A DNA stretch of 64,000 nucleotides from Auanema rhodensis (taxonomy: Eukaryota; Nematoda; Chromadorea; Rhabditida; Rhabditidae), in contig OZ059894.1 of assembly GCA_964057225.1 (NCBI GenBank), forward strand, positions 5,270,001 to 5,334,000, in the 5' to 3' direction. The position numbers were made by a program, and so were the translations under genes. How positions within the stretch are numbered: position 1 is the first letter of the stretch; each line of letters opens with the position of its first letter. This document shows positions 1 to 13,760 of this stretch, piece after piece. The notes under the pieces are model-generated. The model searched no databases, was not told the origin of the DNA, and worked only from the letters and a program-made list of their open reading frames with translations.

Positions 1-14
1 TATTGATATTGGTG

Positions 15-27
15 CATGGTAACCATG
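15..27. repeat. 13-bp dyad catggtaaccatg (example copy)
   Basis: Six-base arms catggt/accatg flank a single central base. It contains the array anchor and a GGTNACC site. The dyad recurs in most monomers. Copies with gtggatgg or gtgaatgg keep five-base arms (atggt/accat), and some copies break it (ggaaacc near 24,485 and 25,189; ggcaacc at 62,162, 62,688 and 63,742). Any function is inference. Confidence 0.8.
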
Positions 28-193
28 ACTTTAAAATTTACGTGAACTTTAATTTATGCTAATTAAGTGAACACATGACGTGCACTTGGTATGTAACTCG
101 CTTCACGTGAAAGATAAAGAGATGCGGTTTTCAAAATTAGATTCCTCATGTCCATATTAGTCTAAAAACGAATTTTTATTGATATTGATGCAT
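18..193 (+). repeat. Representative 176-bp monomer
   Basis: One full repeat unit, taken arbitrarily from anchor to anchor. Counting from the first g of ggtaacc as 0, the polymorphic boxes are: 12-21 (tttgaaattt, tttaaaattt or tttcaaattt); 28-37 (ctttaattt or cttcaattt); 49-60 (gtgtacacgtgatg, with cat, ata and gttg versions); 72-76 (tatgt or tacgt); 84-94 (ttcacgtgaa, ttcaagtgaa, ttcaagtcaa, ttccagtcaa, ttcacgtcaa); the segment after agatt (cccca, cctca, tcgca, cccga); aaacaaattt or aaacgaattt; ttgat, tcgat or taat; and ggtgcatgg, ggtggatgg, gatgcatgg, ggtgaatgg or ggagcatgg. The rest is nearly invariant. Combinations of these alleles define monomer types and make the HORs visible. Confidence 0.9.
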
Positions 194-240
194 GGTAACC
201 ATGACTTTGAAATTTACGTGAACTTTAATTTATGCTTATT

Positions 241-263
241 AAGTGTACACGTGATGTGCACTT
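241..263. repeat. 23-bp imperfect dyad, arms aagtgtaca/tgtgcactt (example copy)
   Basis: Nine-base arms aagtgtaca and tgtgcactt pair with one mismatch (a G-T wobble in single-stranded form) around the loop cgtga. The right arm tgtgcactt is nearly invariant across the array. The left arm and loop vary (gaacacatga, gtacacatga, gtacacataa, gtacacgtgt). The element could extrude as a small hairpin; this is inference. Confidence 0.7.
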
Positions 264-277
264 GGTATGTAACTCGC

Positions 278-287
278 TTCACGTGAA
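278..287. repeat. Palindrome ttcacgtgaa (example copy)
   Basis: A perfect 10-bp palindrome around a CACGTG core, present only in some monomer types. Other types carry ttcaagtgaa, ttcaagtcaa, ttccagtcaa, ttcacgtcaa or tttacgtcaa at the same place, so the palindrome is present or absent by type. CACGTG is a known core for bHLH and bZIP factors, but nothing here shows that a protein binds it. Confidence 0.65.
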
Positions 288-3212
288 AGATAAAGGGATG
301 CGGTTTTCAAAATTAGATTCCTCATGTCCATTTTAGTCTAAAAACAAATTTTTGTTGATATTGGTGGATGGTAACCATGACTTTCAAATTTACGTGTACT
401 TCAATTTATGCTAATTAAGTGTACACGTGATGTGCACTTGGTATGTAACTCGCTTCAAGTCAAAGATAAAGAGATGCGGTTTTTAAAATTAGATTTCGCA
501 TGTCCATATTAGTCTAAAAACAAATTTTTATTGATATTGATGCATGGTAACCATGACTTTCAAATTTACGTGTACTTTAATTTATGCTAATTAAGTGTAC
601 ACGTGATGTGCACTTGGTATGTAACTCGCTTCACGTGAAAGATAAAGAGATGCGGTTTTCAAAATTAGATTCCTCATGTCCATATTAGTCTACAAACAAA
701 TTTTTATTGATATTGGTGCATGGTAACCATGACTTTAAAATTTACGTGAACTTTAATTTATGCTAATTAAGTGAACACATGATGTGCACTTGGTATGTAA
801 CTCGCTTCACGTGAAAGATAAAGAGATGCGGTTTTCAAAATTAGATTCCTCATGTCCATATTAGTCTAAAAACAAATTTTTGTTGATATTGGTGGATGGT
901 AACCATGACTTTCAAATTTACGTGAACTTCAATTTATGCTAATTAAGTGTACACGTGATGTGCACTTGGTATGTAACTCGCTTCACGTGAAAGATAAAGA
1001 GATGCGGTTTTCAAAATTAGATTCCTCATGTCCATATTAGTCTAAAAACAAATTTTTGTTGATATTGGTGGATGGTAACCATGACTTTCAAATTTACGTG
1101 AACTTTAATTTATGCTAATTAAGTGAACACATGATGTGCACTTGGTATGTAACTCGCTTCACGTGTAAGATGAAGAGATGCGGTTTCCAAAATTAGATTC
1201 CTCATGTCCATATTAGTCTAAAAACAAATTTTTGTTGATATTGGTGGATGGTAACCATGACTTTCAAATTTACGTGAACTTCAATTTATGCTAATTAAGT
1301 GTACACGTGATGTGCACTTGGTATGTAACTCGCTTCACGTGAAAGATAAAGAGATGCGGTTTTCAAAATTAGATTCCCGATGTCCATATTAGTCTAAAAA
1401 CAAATTTTTGTTGATATTGGTGGATGGTAACCATGACTTTCAAATTTACGTGAACTTCAATTTATGCTAATTAAGTGTACACGTGATGTGCACTTGGTAC
1501 GTAATTCGCTTCAAGTCAAAGATAAAGAGATGCGGTTTCCAAAATTAGATTTCCCATGTCCATATTAGTCTAAAAACAAATTTTTATTAATATTGGTGCA
1601 TGGTAACCATGACTTTAAAATTTACGTGAACTTTAATTTATGCTAATTAAGTGTACACGTGATGTGCACTTGGTATGTAACTCGCTTCAAGTGAAAGATA
1701 AAGAGATGCGGTTTTCAAAATTAGATTTCGCATGTCCATATTAGTCTAAAAACAAATTTTTATTGATATTGGTGCATGGTAACCATGACTTTAAAATTTA
1801 CGTGAACTTTAATTTATGCTGATTAAGTGAACACATGATGTGCACTTGGTATGTAACTCGCTTCACGTGAAAGATAAAGGGATGCGGTTTCCAAAAATAG
1901 ATTCCCGATGTCCATATTAGTCTAAAAACAAATTTTTATTGATATTGGTGGATGGTAACCATGACTTTCAAATTTACGTGTACTTCAATTTATGCTAATT
2001 AAGTGTACACGTGATGTGCACTTGGTATGTAACTCGCTTCAAGTCAAAGATAAAGAGATGCGGTTTTCAAAATTAGATTTCGCATGTCCATATTAGTCTA
2101 AAAACAAATTTTTATTGATATTGATGCATGGTAACCATGACTTTCAAATTTACGTGTACTTCAATTTATGCTAATTAAGTGTACACGTGATGTGCACTTG
2201 GTATGTAACTCGCTTCACGTCAAAGATAAAGAGATGCGGTTTTCAAAATTAGATTTCGCATGTCCATATTAGTCTAAAAACAAATTTTTATTGATATTGA
2301 TGCATGGTAACCATGACTTTCAAATTTACGTGTACTTCAATTTATGCTAATTAAGTGTACACGTGATGTGCACTTGGTATGTAACTCGCTTCACGTCAAA
2401 GATAAAGAGATGCGGTTTTCAAAATTAGATTCCACATGTCCATATTAGTCTAAAAACAAATTTTTGTTGATATTGGTGCATGGTAACCATGACTTTGAAA
2501 TTTACGTGAACTTTAATTTATGCTAATTAAGTGTACACATAATGTGCACTTGGTATGTAACTCGCTTCAAGTGAAAGATAAAGAGATGCGGTTTTCAAAA
2601 TTAGATTTCGCATGTCCATATTAGTCTAAAAACAAATTTTTATTGATATTGGTGCATGGTAACCATGACTTTAAAATTTACGTGAACTTTAATTTATGTT
2701 AATTAAGTGAACACATGACGTGCACTTGGTATGTAACTCGCTTCACGTGAAAGATAAAGAGATGCGGTTTTCAAAATTAGATTCCTCATGTCCATATTAG
2801 TCTAAAAACGAATTTTTATTGATATTGATGCATGGTAACCATGACTTTGAAATTTACGTGAACTTTAATTTATGCTTATTAAGTGTACACGTGATGTGCA
2901 CTTGGTATGTAACTCGCTTCACGTGAAAGATAAAGGGATGCGGTTTTCAAAATTAGATTCCTCATGTCCATTTTAGTCTAAAAACAAATTTTTGTTGATA
3001 TTGGTGGATGGTAACCATGACTTTCAAATTTACGTGTACTTCAATTTATGCTAATTAAGTGTACACGTGATGTGCACTTGGTATGTAACTCGCTTCAAGT
3101 CAAAGATAAAGAGATGCGGTTTTTAAAATTAGATTTCGCATGTCCATATTAGTCTAAAAACAAATTTTTATTGATATTGATGCATGGTAACCATGACTTT
3201 CAAATTTACGTG

Positions 3213-6200
3213 TACTTCAATTTATGCTAATTAAGTGTACACGTGATGTGCACTTGGTATGTAACTCGCTTCACGTCAAAGATAAAGAGATGCGGTTTTC
3301 AAAATTAGATTCCCGATGTCCATATTAGTCTAAAAACAAATTTTTGTTGATATTGGTGGATGGTAACCATGACTTTCAAATTTACGTGAACTTCAATTTA
3401 TGCTATTTAAGTGTACACGTGATGTGCACTTGGTACGTAATTCGCTTCAAGTCAAAGATAAAGAGATGCGGTTTTCAAAATTAGATTTCGCATGTCCATA
3501 TTAGTCTAAAAACAAATTTTTATTGATATTGGTGCATGGTAACCATGACTTTAAAATTTACGTGAACTTTAATTTATGCTGATTAAGTGAACACATGATG
3601 TGCACTTGGTATGTAACTCGCTTCACGTGAAAGATAAAGAGATGCGGTTTTCAAAATTAGATTCCTCATGTCCATATTAGTCTAAAAACGAATTTTTATT
3701 GATATTGATGCATGGTAACCATGACTTTGAAATTTACGTGAACTTTAATTTATGCTTATTAAGTGTACACGTGATGTGCACTTGGTATGTAACTCGCTTC
3801 ACGTGAAAGATAAAGGGATGCGGTTGCCAAAATTAGATTCCTCATTTCCATATTAGTCTAAAAACAAATTTTTGTTGATATTGGTGGATGGTAACCATGA
3901 CTTTCAAATTTACGTGTACTTCAATTTATGCTAATTAAGTGTACACGTGATGTGCACTTGGTATGTAACTCGCTTCACGTCAAAGATAAAGAGATGCGGT
4001 TTTCAAAATTAGATTCCCGATGTCCATATTAGTCTAAAAACAAATTTTTATTGATATTGGTGCATGGTAACCATGACTTTGAAATTTACGTGAACTTTAA
4101 TTTATGCTAATTAAGTGTACACGTGATGTGCACTTGGTATGTAACTCGCTTCACGTGAAAGATGAAGAGATGCGGTTTTCAAAATTAGATTCCCCATGTC
4201 CATATTAGTCTAAAAACAAATTTTTGTTGATATTGGTGAATGGTAACCATGACTTTCAAATTTACGTGAACTTCAATTTATGCTAATTAAGTGTACACGT
4301 GATGTGCACTTGGTATGTAACTCGCTTCACGTCAAAGATAAAGAGATGCGGTTTTCAAAATTAGATTCCCGATGTCCATATTAGTCTAAAAACAAATTTT
4401 TGTTGATATTGGTGGATGGTAACCATGACTTTCAAATTTACGTGAACTTTAATTTATGCTAATTAAGTGTACACGTGATGTGCACTTGGTATGTAACTCG
4501 CTTCACGTGAAAGATGAAGAGATGCGGTTTTCAAAATTAGATTCCCCATGTCCATATTAGTCTAAAAACAAATTTTTGTTGATATTGGTGAATGGTAACC
4601 ATGACTTTCAAATTTACGTGAACTTCAATTTATGCTAATTAAGTGTACACGTGATGTGCACTTGGTATGTAACTCGCTTCACGTGAAAGATAAAGAGATG
4701 CGGTTTTCAAAATTAGATTCCTCATGTCCATATTAGTCTAAAAACGAATTTTTATTGATATTGATGCATGGTAACCATGAATTTGAAATTTACGTGAACT
4801 TTAATTTATGCTAATTAAGTGTACACATGATGTGCACTTGGTATGTAACTCGCTTCAAGTGAAAGATAAAGAGATGCGGTTTTCAAAATTAGATTTCGCA
4901 TGTCCATATTAGTCTACAAACAAATTTTTATTGATATTGGTGCATGGTAACCATGACTTTAAAATTTACGTGAACTTTAATTTATGCTAATTAAGTGAAC
5001 ACATGATGTGCACTTGGTATGTAACTCGCTTCACGTGAAAGATGAAGAGATGCGGTTTCCAAAATTAGATTCCTCATGTCCATATTAGTCTAAAAACAAA
5101 TTTTTGTTGATATTGGTGGATGGTAACCATGACTTTCAAATTTACGTGAACTTCAATTTATGCTAATTAAGTGTACACGTGATGTGCACTTGGTATGTAA
5201 CTCGCTTCAAGTCAAAGATAAAGGGATGCGGTTTTGAAAATTAGATTCCTCATGTCCATATTAGTCTAAAAACAAATTTTTGTTGATATTGGTGAATGGT
5301 AACCATGACTTTCAAATTTACGTGAACTTCAATTTATGCTAATTAAGTGTACACGTGATGTGCACTTGGTATGTAACTCGCTTCACGTCAAAGATAAAGA
5401 GATGCGGTTTTCAAAATTAGATTCCCGATGTCCATATTAGTCTAAAAACAAATTTTTGTTGATATTGGTGGATGGTAACCATGACTTTCAAATTTACGTG
5501 AACTTTAATTTATGCTATTTAAGTGTACACGTGATGTGCACTTGGTACGTAATTCGCTTCAAGTCAAAGATAAAGAGATGCGGTTTTCAAAATTAGATTC
5601 CTCATGTCCATATTAGTCTAAAAACAAATTTTTGTTGATATTGGTGGATGGTAACCATGACTTTCAAATTTACGTGTACTTCAATTTATGCTAATTAAGT
5701 GTACACGTGATGTGCACTTGGTATGTAACTCGCTTCAAGTCAAAGATAAAGAGATGCGGTTTTCAAAATTAGATTCCTCATGTCCATATTAGTCTAAAAA
5801 CAAATTTTTGTTGATATTGGTGGATGGTAACCATGACTTTCAAATTTACGTGTACTTCAATTTATGCTAATTAAGTGTACACGTGATGTGCACTTGGTAT
5901 GTAACTCGCTTCAAGTCAAAGATAAAGAGATGCGGTTTTCAAAATTAGATTTCGCATGTCCATATTAGTCTAAAAACAAATTTTTATTGATATTGGTGCA
6001 TGGTAACCATGACTTTGAAATTTACGTGAACTTCAATTTATGCTAATTAAGTGTACACGTGATGTGCACTTGGTATGTAACTCGCTTCACGTCAAAGATA
6101 AAGAGATGCGGTTTTCAAAATTAGATTCCCGATGTCCATATTAGTCTAAAAACAAATTTTTGTTGATATTGGTGGATGGTAACCATGACTTTCAAATTTA

Positions 6201-9200
6201 CGTGAACTTCAATTTATGCTATTTAAGTGTACACGTGATGTGCACTTGGTACGTAATTCGCTTCAAGTCAAAGATAAAGAGATGCGGTTTTCAAAATTAG
6301 ATTTCGCATGTCCATATTAGTCTAAAAACAAATTTTTATTGATATTGGTGCATGGTAACCATGACTTTAAAATTTACGTGAACTTTAATTTATGCTGATT
6401 AAGTGAACACATGATGTGCACTTGGTATGTAACTCGCTTCACGTGAAAGATAAAGAGATGCGGTTTTCAAAATTAGATTCCTCATGTCCATATTAGTCTA
6501 AAAACGAATTTTTATTGATATTGATGCATGGTAACCATGACTTTGAAATTTACGTGAACTTTAATTTATGCTTATTAAGTGTACACGTGATGTGCACTTG
6601 GTATGTAACTCGCTTCACGTGAAAGATAAAGGGATGCGGTTGCCAAAATTAGATTCCTCATGTCCATATTAGTCTAAAAACAAATTTTTGTTGATATTGG
6701 TGGATGGTAACCATGACTTTCAAATTTACGTGTACTTCAATTTATGCTAATTAAGTGTACACGTGATGTGCACTTGGTATGTAACTCGCTTCACGTCAAA
6801 GATAAAGAGATGCGGTTTTCAAAATTAGATTCCCGATGTCCATATTAGTCTAAAAACAAATTTTTATTGATATTGGTGCATGGTAACCATGACTTTGAAA
6901 TTTACGTGAACTTTAATTTATGCTAATTAAGTGTACACGTGATGTGCACTTGGTATGTAACTCGCTTCACGTGAAAGATGAAGAGATGCGGTTTTCAAAA
7001 TTAGATTCCCCATGTCCATATTAGTCTAAAAACAAATTTTTGTTGATATTGGTGAATGGTAACCATGACTTTCAAATTTACGTGAACTTCAATTTATGCT
7101 AATTAAGTGTACACGTGATGTGCACTTGGTATGTAACTCGCTTCACGTCAAAGATAAAGAGATGCGGTTTTCAAAATTAGATTCCCGATGTCCATATTAG
7201 TCTAAAAACAAATTTTTGTTGATATTGGTGGATGGTAACCATGACTTTCAAATTTACGTGAACTTCAATTTATGCTAATTAAGTGTACACGTGATGTGCA
7301 CTTGGTACGTAATTCGCTTCAAGTCAAAGATAAAGAGATGCGGTTTTCAAAATTAGATTTCGCATGTCCATATTAGTCTAAAAACAAATTTTTATTGATA
7401 TTGGTGCATGGTAACCATGACTTTAAAATTTACGTGAACTTTAATTTATGCTGATTAAGTGAACACATGATGTGCACTTGGTATGTAACTCGCTTCACGT
7501 GAAAGATGAAGAGATGCGGTTTTCAAAATTAGATTCCCCATGTCCATATTAGTCTAAAAACAAATTTTTGTTGATATTGGTGAATGGTAACCATGACTTT
7601 CAAATTTACGTGAACTTCAATTTATGCTAATTAAGTGTACACGTGATGTGCACTTGGTATGTAACTCGCTTCACGTCAAAGATAAAGAGATGCGGTTTTC
7701 AAAATTAGATTCCTCATGTCCATATTAGTCTAAAAACGAATTTTTATTGATATTGATGCATGGTAACCATGACTTTGAAATTTACGTGAACTTTAATTTA
7801 TGCTTATTAAGTGTACACGTGATGTGCACTTGGTATGTAACTCGCTTCACGTGAAAGATAAAGGGATGCGGTTTTCAAAATTAGATTCCTCATGTCCATA
7901 TTAGTCTAAAAACAAATTTTTGTTGATATTGGTGGATGGTAACCATGACTTTCAAATTTACGTGTACTTCAATTTATGCTAATTAAGTGTACACGTGATG
8001 TGCACTTGGTATGTAACTCGCTTCACGTCAAAGATAAAGAGATGCGGTTTTCAAAATTAGATTCCCGATGTCCATATTAGTCTAAAAACAAATTTTTGTT
8101 GATATTGGTGGATGGTAACCATGACTTTCAAATTTACGTGAACTTCAATTTATGCTAATTAAGTGTACACGTGATGTGCACTTGGTACGTAATTCGCTTC
8201 AAGTCAAAGATAAAGAGATGCGGTTTCCAAAATTAGATTTCCCATGTCCATATTAGTCTAAAAACAAATTTTTATTAATATTGGTGCATGGTAACCATGA
8301 CTTTAAAATTTACGTGAACTTTAATTTATGCTAATTAAGTGTACACGTGATGTGCACTTGGTATGTAACTCGCTTCAAGTGAAAGATAAAGAGATGCGGT
8401 TTTCAAAATTAGATTTCGCATGTCCATATTAGTCTAAAAACAAATTTTTATTGATATTGGTGCATGGTAACCATGACTTTAAAATTTACGTGAACTTTAA
8501 TTTATGCTGATTAAGTGAACACATGATTTGCACTTGGTATGTAACTCGCTTCACGTGAAAGATAAAGAGATGCGGTTTTCAAAATTAGATTCCTCATGTC
8601 CATTTTAGTCTAAAAACAAATTTTTGTTGATATTGGTGGATGGTAACCATGACTTTCAAATTTACGTGTACTTCAATTTATGCTAATTAAGTGTACACGT
8701 GATGTGCACTTGGTATGTAACTCGCTTCAAGTCAAAGATAAAGAGATGCGGTTTTCAAAATTAGATTTCGCATGTCCATATTAGTCTAAAAACAAATTTT
8801 TATTGATATTGATGCATGGTAACCATGACTTTCAAATTTACGTGTACTTCAATTTATGCTAATTAAGTGTACACGTGATGTGCACTTGGTATGTAACTCG
8901 CTTCACGTCAAAGATAAAGAGATGCGGTTTTCAAAATTAGATTCCCGATGTCCATATTAGTCTAAAAACAAATTTTTGTTGATATTGGTGGATGGTAACC
9001 ATGACTTTCAAATTTACGTGAACTTCAATTTATGCTATTTAAGTGTACACGTGATGTGCACTTGGTACGTAATTCGCTTCAAGTCAAAGATAAAGAGATG
9101 CGGTTTTCAAAATTAGATTTCGCATGTCCATATTAGTCTAAAAACAAATTTTTATTGATATTGGTGCATGGTAACCATGACTTTAAAATTTACGTGAACT

Positions 9201-9788
9201 TTAATTTATGCTGATTAAGTGAACACATGATGTGCACTTGGTATGTAACTCGCTTCACGTGAAAGATAAAGAGATGCGGTTTTCAAAATTAGATTTCTCA
9301 TGTCCATATTAGTCTAAAAACGAATTTTTATTGATATTGATGCATGGTAACCATGACTTTGAAATTTACGTGAACTTTAATTTATGCTTATTAAGTGTAC
9401 ACGTGATGTGCACTTGGTATGTAACTCGCTTCACGTGAAAGATAAAGGGATGCGGTTGCCAAAATTAGATTCCTCATGTCCATATTAGTCTAAAAACAAA
9501 TTTTTGTTGATATTGGTGGATGGTAACCATGACTTTCAAATTTACGTGTACTTCAATTTATGCTAATTAAGTGTACACGTGATGTGCACTTGGTATGTAA
9601 CTCGCTTCACGTCAAAGATAAAGAGATGCGGTTTTCAAAATTAGATTCCCGATGTCCATATTAGTCTAAAAACAAATTTTTATTGATATTGGTGCATGGT
9701 AACCATGACTTTGAAATTTACGTGAACTTTAATTTATGCTAATTAAGTGTACACGTGATGTGCACTTGGTATGTAACTCGCTTCACGT
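3213..9788 (+). repeat. 16-mer HOR, 2,816-bp period
   Basis: A segment of about seven monomers occurs at 3,213-4,449, about 6,029-7,265 and about 8,845-9,788, each exactly 2,816 bp (16 monomers) apart. Markers: tgctatttaag at 3,401, 6,217 and 9,033; cggttgcc at 3,821, 6,637 and 9,453. The DNA between the segments is not fully conserved, so the period is real but the 16-mers are mosaic. A further tgctatttaag at 5,513 lies 12 and 4 monomers from its neighbours, which shows smaller rearrangements inside the HOR. Confidence 0.8.
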
Positions 9789-10617
9789 CAAAGATAAAGA
9801 GATGCGGTTTTCAAAATTAGATTCCCCATGTCCATATTAGTCTAATAACAAATTTTTGTTGATATTGGTGAATGGTAACCATGACTTTCAAATTTACGTG
9901 AACTTCAATTTATGCTGATTAAGTGAACACATGATGTGCACTTGGTATGTAACTCGCTTCACGTGAAAGATAAAGAGATGCGGTTTTCAAAATTAGATTT
10001 CTCATGTCCATATTAGTCTAAAAACGAATTTTTATTGATATTGATGCATGGTAACCATGACTTTGAAATTTACGTGAACTTTAATTTATGCTTATTAAGT
10101 GTACACGTGATGTGCACTTGGTATGTAACTCGCTTCACGTGAAAGATAAAGGGATGCGGTTGCCAAAATTAGATTCCTCATGTCCATATTAGTCTAAAAA
10201 CAAATTTTTGTTGATATTGGTGGATGGTAACCATGACTTTCAAATTTACGTGTACTTCAATTTATGCTAATTAAGTGTACACGTGATGTGCACTTGGTAT
10301 GTAACTCGCTTCACGTCAAAGATAAAGAGATGCGGTTTTCAAAATTAGATTCCCGATGTCCATATTAGTCTAAAAACAAATTTTTATTGATATTGGTGCA
10401 TGGTAACCATGACTTTGAAATTTACGTGAACTTTAATTTATGCTAATTAAGTGTACACGTGATGTGCACTTGGTATGTAACTCGCTTCACGTGAAAGATG
10501 AAGAGATGCGGTTTTTAAAATTAGATTCCCCATGTCCATATTAGTCTAAAAACAAATTTTTGTTGATATTGGTGAATGTTAACCATGACTTTCAAATTTA
10601 CGTGAACTTCAATTTAT
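9210..10617 (+). repeat. Four-monomer tandem duplication (704 bp)
   Basis: The run gaacacatgatg, agatttctca, cgaatttttattg, cttattaagtg, cggttgcc repeats 704 bp later; cggttgcc is at 9,453 and 10,157. The agatttctca allele is shared by these two copies and replaces agattcctca of the older copy near 6,475, so the duplication postdates that change. Confidence 0.75.
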
Positions 10618-11649
10618 GCTAATTAAGTGTACACGTGATGTGCACTTGGTATGTAACTCGCTTCACGTCAAAGATAAAGAGATGCGGTTTTCAAAATTAG
10701 ATTCCCGATGTCCATATTAGTCTAAAAACAAATTTTTGTTGATATTGGTGGATGGTAACCATGACTTTCAAATTTACGTGAACTTCAATTTATGCTAATT
10801 AAGTGTACACGTGATGTGCACTTGGTACGTAATTCGCTTCAAGTCAAAGATAAAGAGATGCGGTTTTCAAAATTAGATTTCGCATGTCCATATTAGTCTA
10901 AAAACAAATTTTTATTGATATTGGTGCATGGTAACCATGACTTTAAAATTTACGTGAACTTTAATTTATGCTGATTAAGTGAACACATGATGTGCACTTG
11001 GTATGTAACTCGCTTCACGTGAAAGATGAAGAGATGCGGTTTTCAAAATTAGATTCCCCATGTCCATATTAGTCTAAAAACAAATTTTTGTTGATATTGG
11101 TGAATGGTAACCATGACTTTCAAATTTACGTGAACTTCAATTTATGCTAATTAAGTGTACACGTGATGTGCACTTGGTATGTAACTCGCTTCACGTCAAA
11201 GATAAAGAGATGCGGTTTTCAAAATTAGATTCCCGATGTCCATATTAGTCTAAAAACAAATTTTTATTGATATTGGTGCATGGTAACCATGACTTTAAAA
11301 TTTACGTGAACTTTAATTTATGCTAATTAAGTGAACACATGATGTGCACTTGGTATGTAACTCGCTTCACGTGAAAGATAAAGAGATGCGGTTTTCAAAA
11401 TTAGATTCCTCATGTCCATATTAGTCTAAAAACGAATTTTTATTGATATTGATGCATGGTAACCATGAATTTGAAATTTACGTGAACTTTAATTTATGCT
11501 AATTAAGTGTACACATGATGTGCACTTGGTATGTAACTCGCTTCAAGTGAAAGATAAAGAGATGCGGTTTTCAAAATTAGATTTCGCATGTCCATATTAG
11601 TCTACAAACAAATTTTTATTGATATTGGTGCATGGTAACCATGACTTTA

Positions 11650-13760
11650 AAATTTACGTGAACTTTAATTTATGCTAATTAAGTGAACACATGATGTGCA
11701 CTTGGTATGTAACTCGCTTCACGTGAAAGATGAAGAGATGCGGTTTCCAAAATTAGATTCCTCATGTCCATATTAGTCTAAAAACAAATTTTTGTTGATA
11801 TTGGTGGATGGTAACCATGACTTTCAAATTTACGTGAACTTCAATTTATGCTAATTAAGTGTACACGTGATGTGCACTTGGTATGTAACTCGCTTCACGT
11901 GAAAGATAAAGAGATGCGGTTTTCAAAATTAGATTCCCGATGTCCATATTAGTCTAAAAACAAATTTTTGTTGATATTGGTGGATGGTAACCATGACTTT
12001 CAAATTTACGTGAACTTCAATTTATGCTAATTAAGTGTACACGTGATGTGCACTTGGTACGTAATTCGCTTCAAGTCAAAGATAAAGAGATGCGGTTTCC
12101 AAAATTAGATTTCCCATGTCCATATTAGTCTAAAAACAAATTTTTATTAATATTGGTGCATGGTAACCATGACTTTAAAATTTACGTGAACTTTAATTTA
12201 TGCTAATTAAGTGTACACGTGATGTGCACTTGGTATGTAACTCGCTTCAAGTGAAAGATAAAGAGATGCGGTTTTCAAAATTAGATTTCGCATGTCCATA
12301 TTAGTCTAAAAACAAATTTTTATTGATATTGGTGCATGGTAACCATGACTTTAAAATTTACGTGAACTTTAATTTATGCTGATTAAGTGAACACATGATG
12401 TGCACTTGGTATGTAACTCGCTTCACGTGAAAGATAAAGGGATGCGGTTTCCAAAAATAGATTCCCGATGTCCATATTAGTCTAAAAACAAATTTTTATT
12501 GATATTGGTGGATGGTAACCATGACTTTCAAATTTACGTGTACTTTAATTTATGCTAATTAAGTGAACACATGATGTGCACTTGGTATGTAACTCGCTTC
12601 AAGTGAAAGATAAAGAGATGCGGTTTTCAAAATTAGATTTCGCATGTCCATATTAGTCTACAAACAAATTTTTATTGATATTGGTGCATGGTAACCATGA
12701 CTTTAAAATTTACGTGAACTTTAATTTATGCTAATTAAGTGAACACATGATGTGCACTTGGTATGTAACTCGCTTCACGTGAAAGATGAAGAGATGCGGT
12801 TTCCAAAATTAGATTCCTCATGTCCATATTAGTCTAAAAACAAATTTTTGTTGATATTGGTGGATGGGAACCATGACTTTCAAATTTACGTGAACTTCAA
12901 TTTATGCTAATTAAGTGTACACGTGATGTGCACTTGGTATGTAACTCGCTTCACGTGAAAGATAAAGAGATGCGGTTTTCAAAATTAGATTCCCGATGTC
13001 CATATTAGTCTAAAAACAAATTTTTGTTGATATTGGTGGATGGTAACCATGACTTTCAAATTTACGTGAACTTCAATTTATGCTAATTAAGTGTACACGT
13101 GATGTGCACTTGGTACGTAATTCGCTTCAAGTCAAAGATAAAGAGATGCGGTTTCCAAAATTAGATTTCCCATGTCCATATTAGTCTAAAAACAAATTTT
13201 TATTAATATTGGTGCATGGTAACCATGACTTTAAAATTTACGTGAACTTTAATTTATGCTAATTAAGTGTACACGTGATGTGCACTTGGTATGTAACTCG
13301 CTTCAAGTGAAAGATAAAGAGATGCGGTTTTCAAAATTAGATTTCGCATGTCCATATTAGTCTAAAAACAAATTTTTATTGATATTGGTGCATGGTAACC
13401 ATGACTTTAAAATTTACGTGAACTTTAATTTATGCTGATTAAGTGAACACATGATGTGCACTTGGTATGTAACTCGCTTCACGTGAAAGATAAAGGGATG
13501 CGGTTTCCAAAAATAGATTCCCGATGTCCATATTAGTCTAAAAACAAATTTTTATTGATATTGGTGGATGGTAACCATGACTTTCAAATTTACGTGTACT
13601 TCAATTTATGCTAATTAAGTGTACACGTGATGTGCACTTGGTATGTAACTCGCTTCAAGTCAAAGATAAAGAGATGCGGTTTTCAAAATTAGATTTCGCA
13701 TGTCCATATTAGTCTAAAAACAAATTTTTATTGATATTGATGCATGGTAACCATGACTTT
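11650..13760 (+). repeat. Six-monomer tandem duplication (1,056 bp)
   Basis: The marker cggtttccaaaaatagattc is at 12,445 and 13,501, and cggtttccaaaattagattt is at 12,093 and 13,149, both pairs 1,056 bp apart. The same markers occur once in the left end (about 1,885 and 1,533) and the second also at 8,221, all at multiples of 176 bp. The block at about 1,080-3,090 matches about 12,700-14,710 at an 11,616-bp (66-monomer) offset. An ancestral block at the left end was therefore copied here and then locally doubled. Confidence 0.8.

Larger units (their letters stand above)
1..3210 (+). repeat. 15-mer duplication, 2,640 bp apart
   Basis: Bases 1-570 recur at 2,641-3,210 with one difference noticed (tatgct at about 55 against tatgtt at 2,695-2,700) until ctttaa/cttcaa near 571/3,211. 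The marker acacatgacgtgc (atgacg at 75 and 2,715) is rare. About 440 bp of the same segment appears a third time at 14,257-14,706 (atgacg at 14,331), 66 monomers after the second copy. The segment also carries cttattaagtg, aagataaaggg and tgtccatttta in the same order in all three places. Confidence 0.8.

Noticed and set aside
18-193. CENP-B box in the monomer.
   Set aside because: No match to the NTTCGNNNNANNCGGGN pattern was seen on either strand; agatttcgcatg and gatgcggttt share only fragments.
241-287. CACGTG motifs as G-box or E-box promoters.
   Set aside because: They recur by tandem duplication of the monomer and have no gene beside them; presence of the hexamer alone does not support a promoter.
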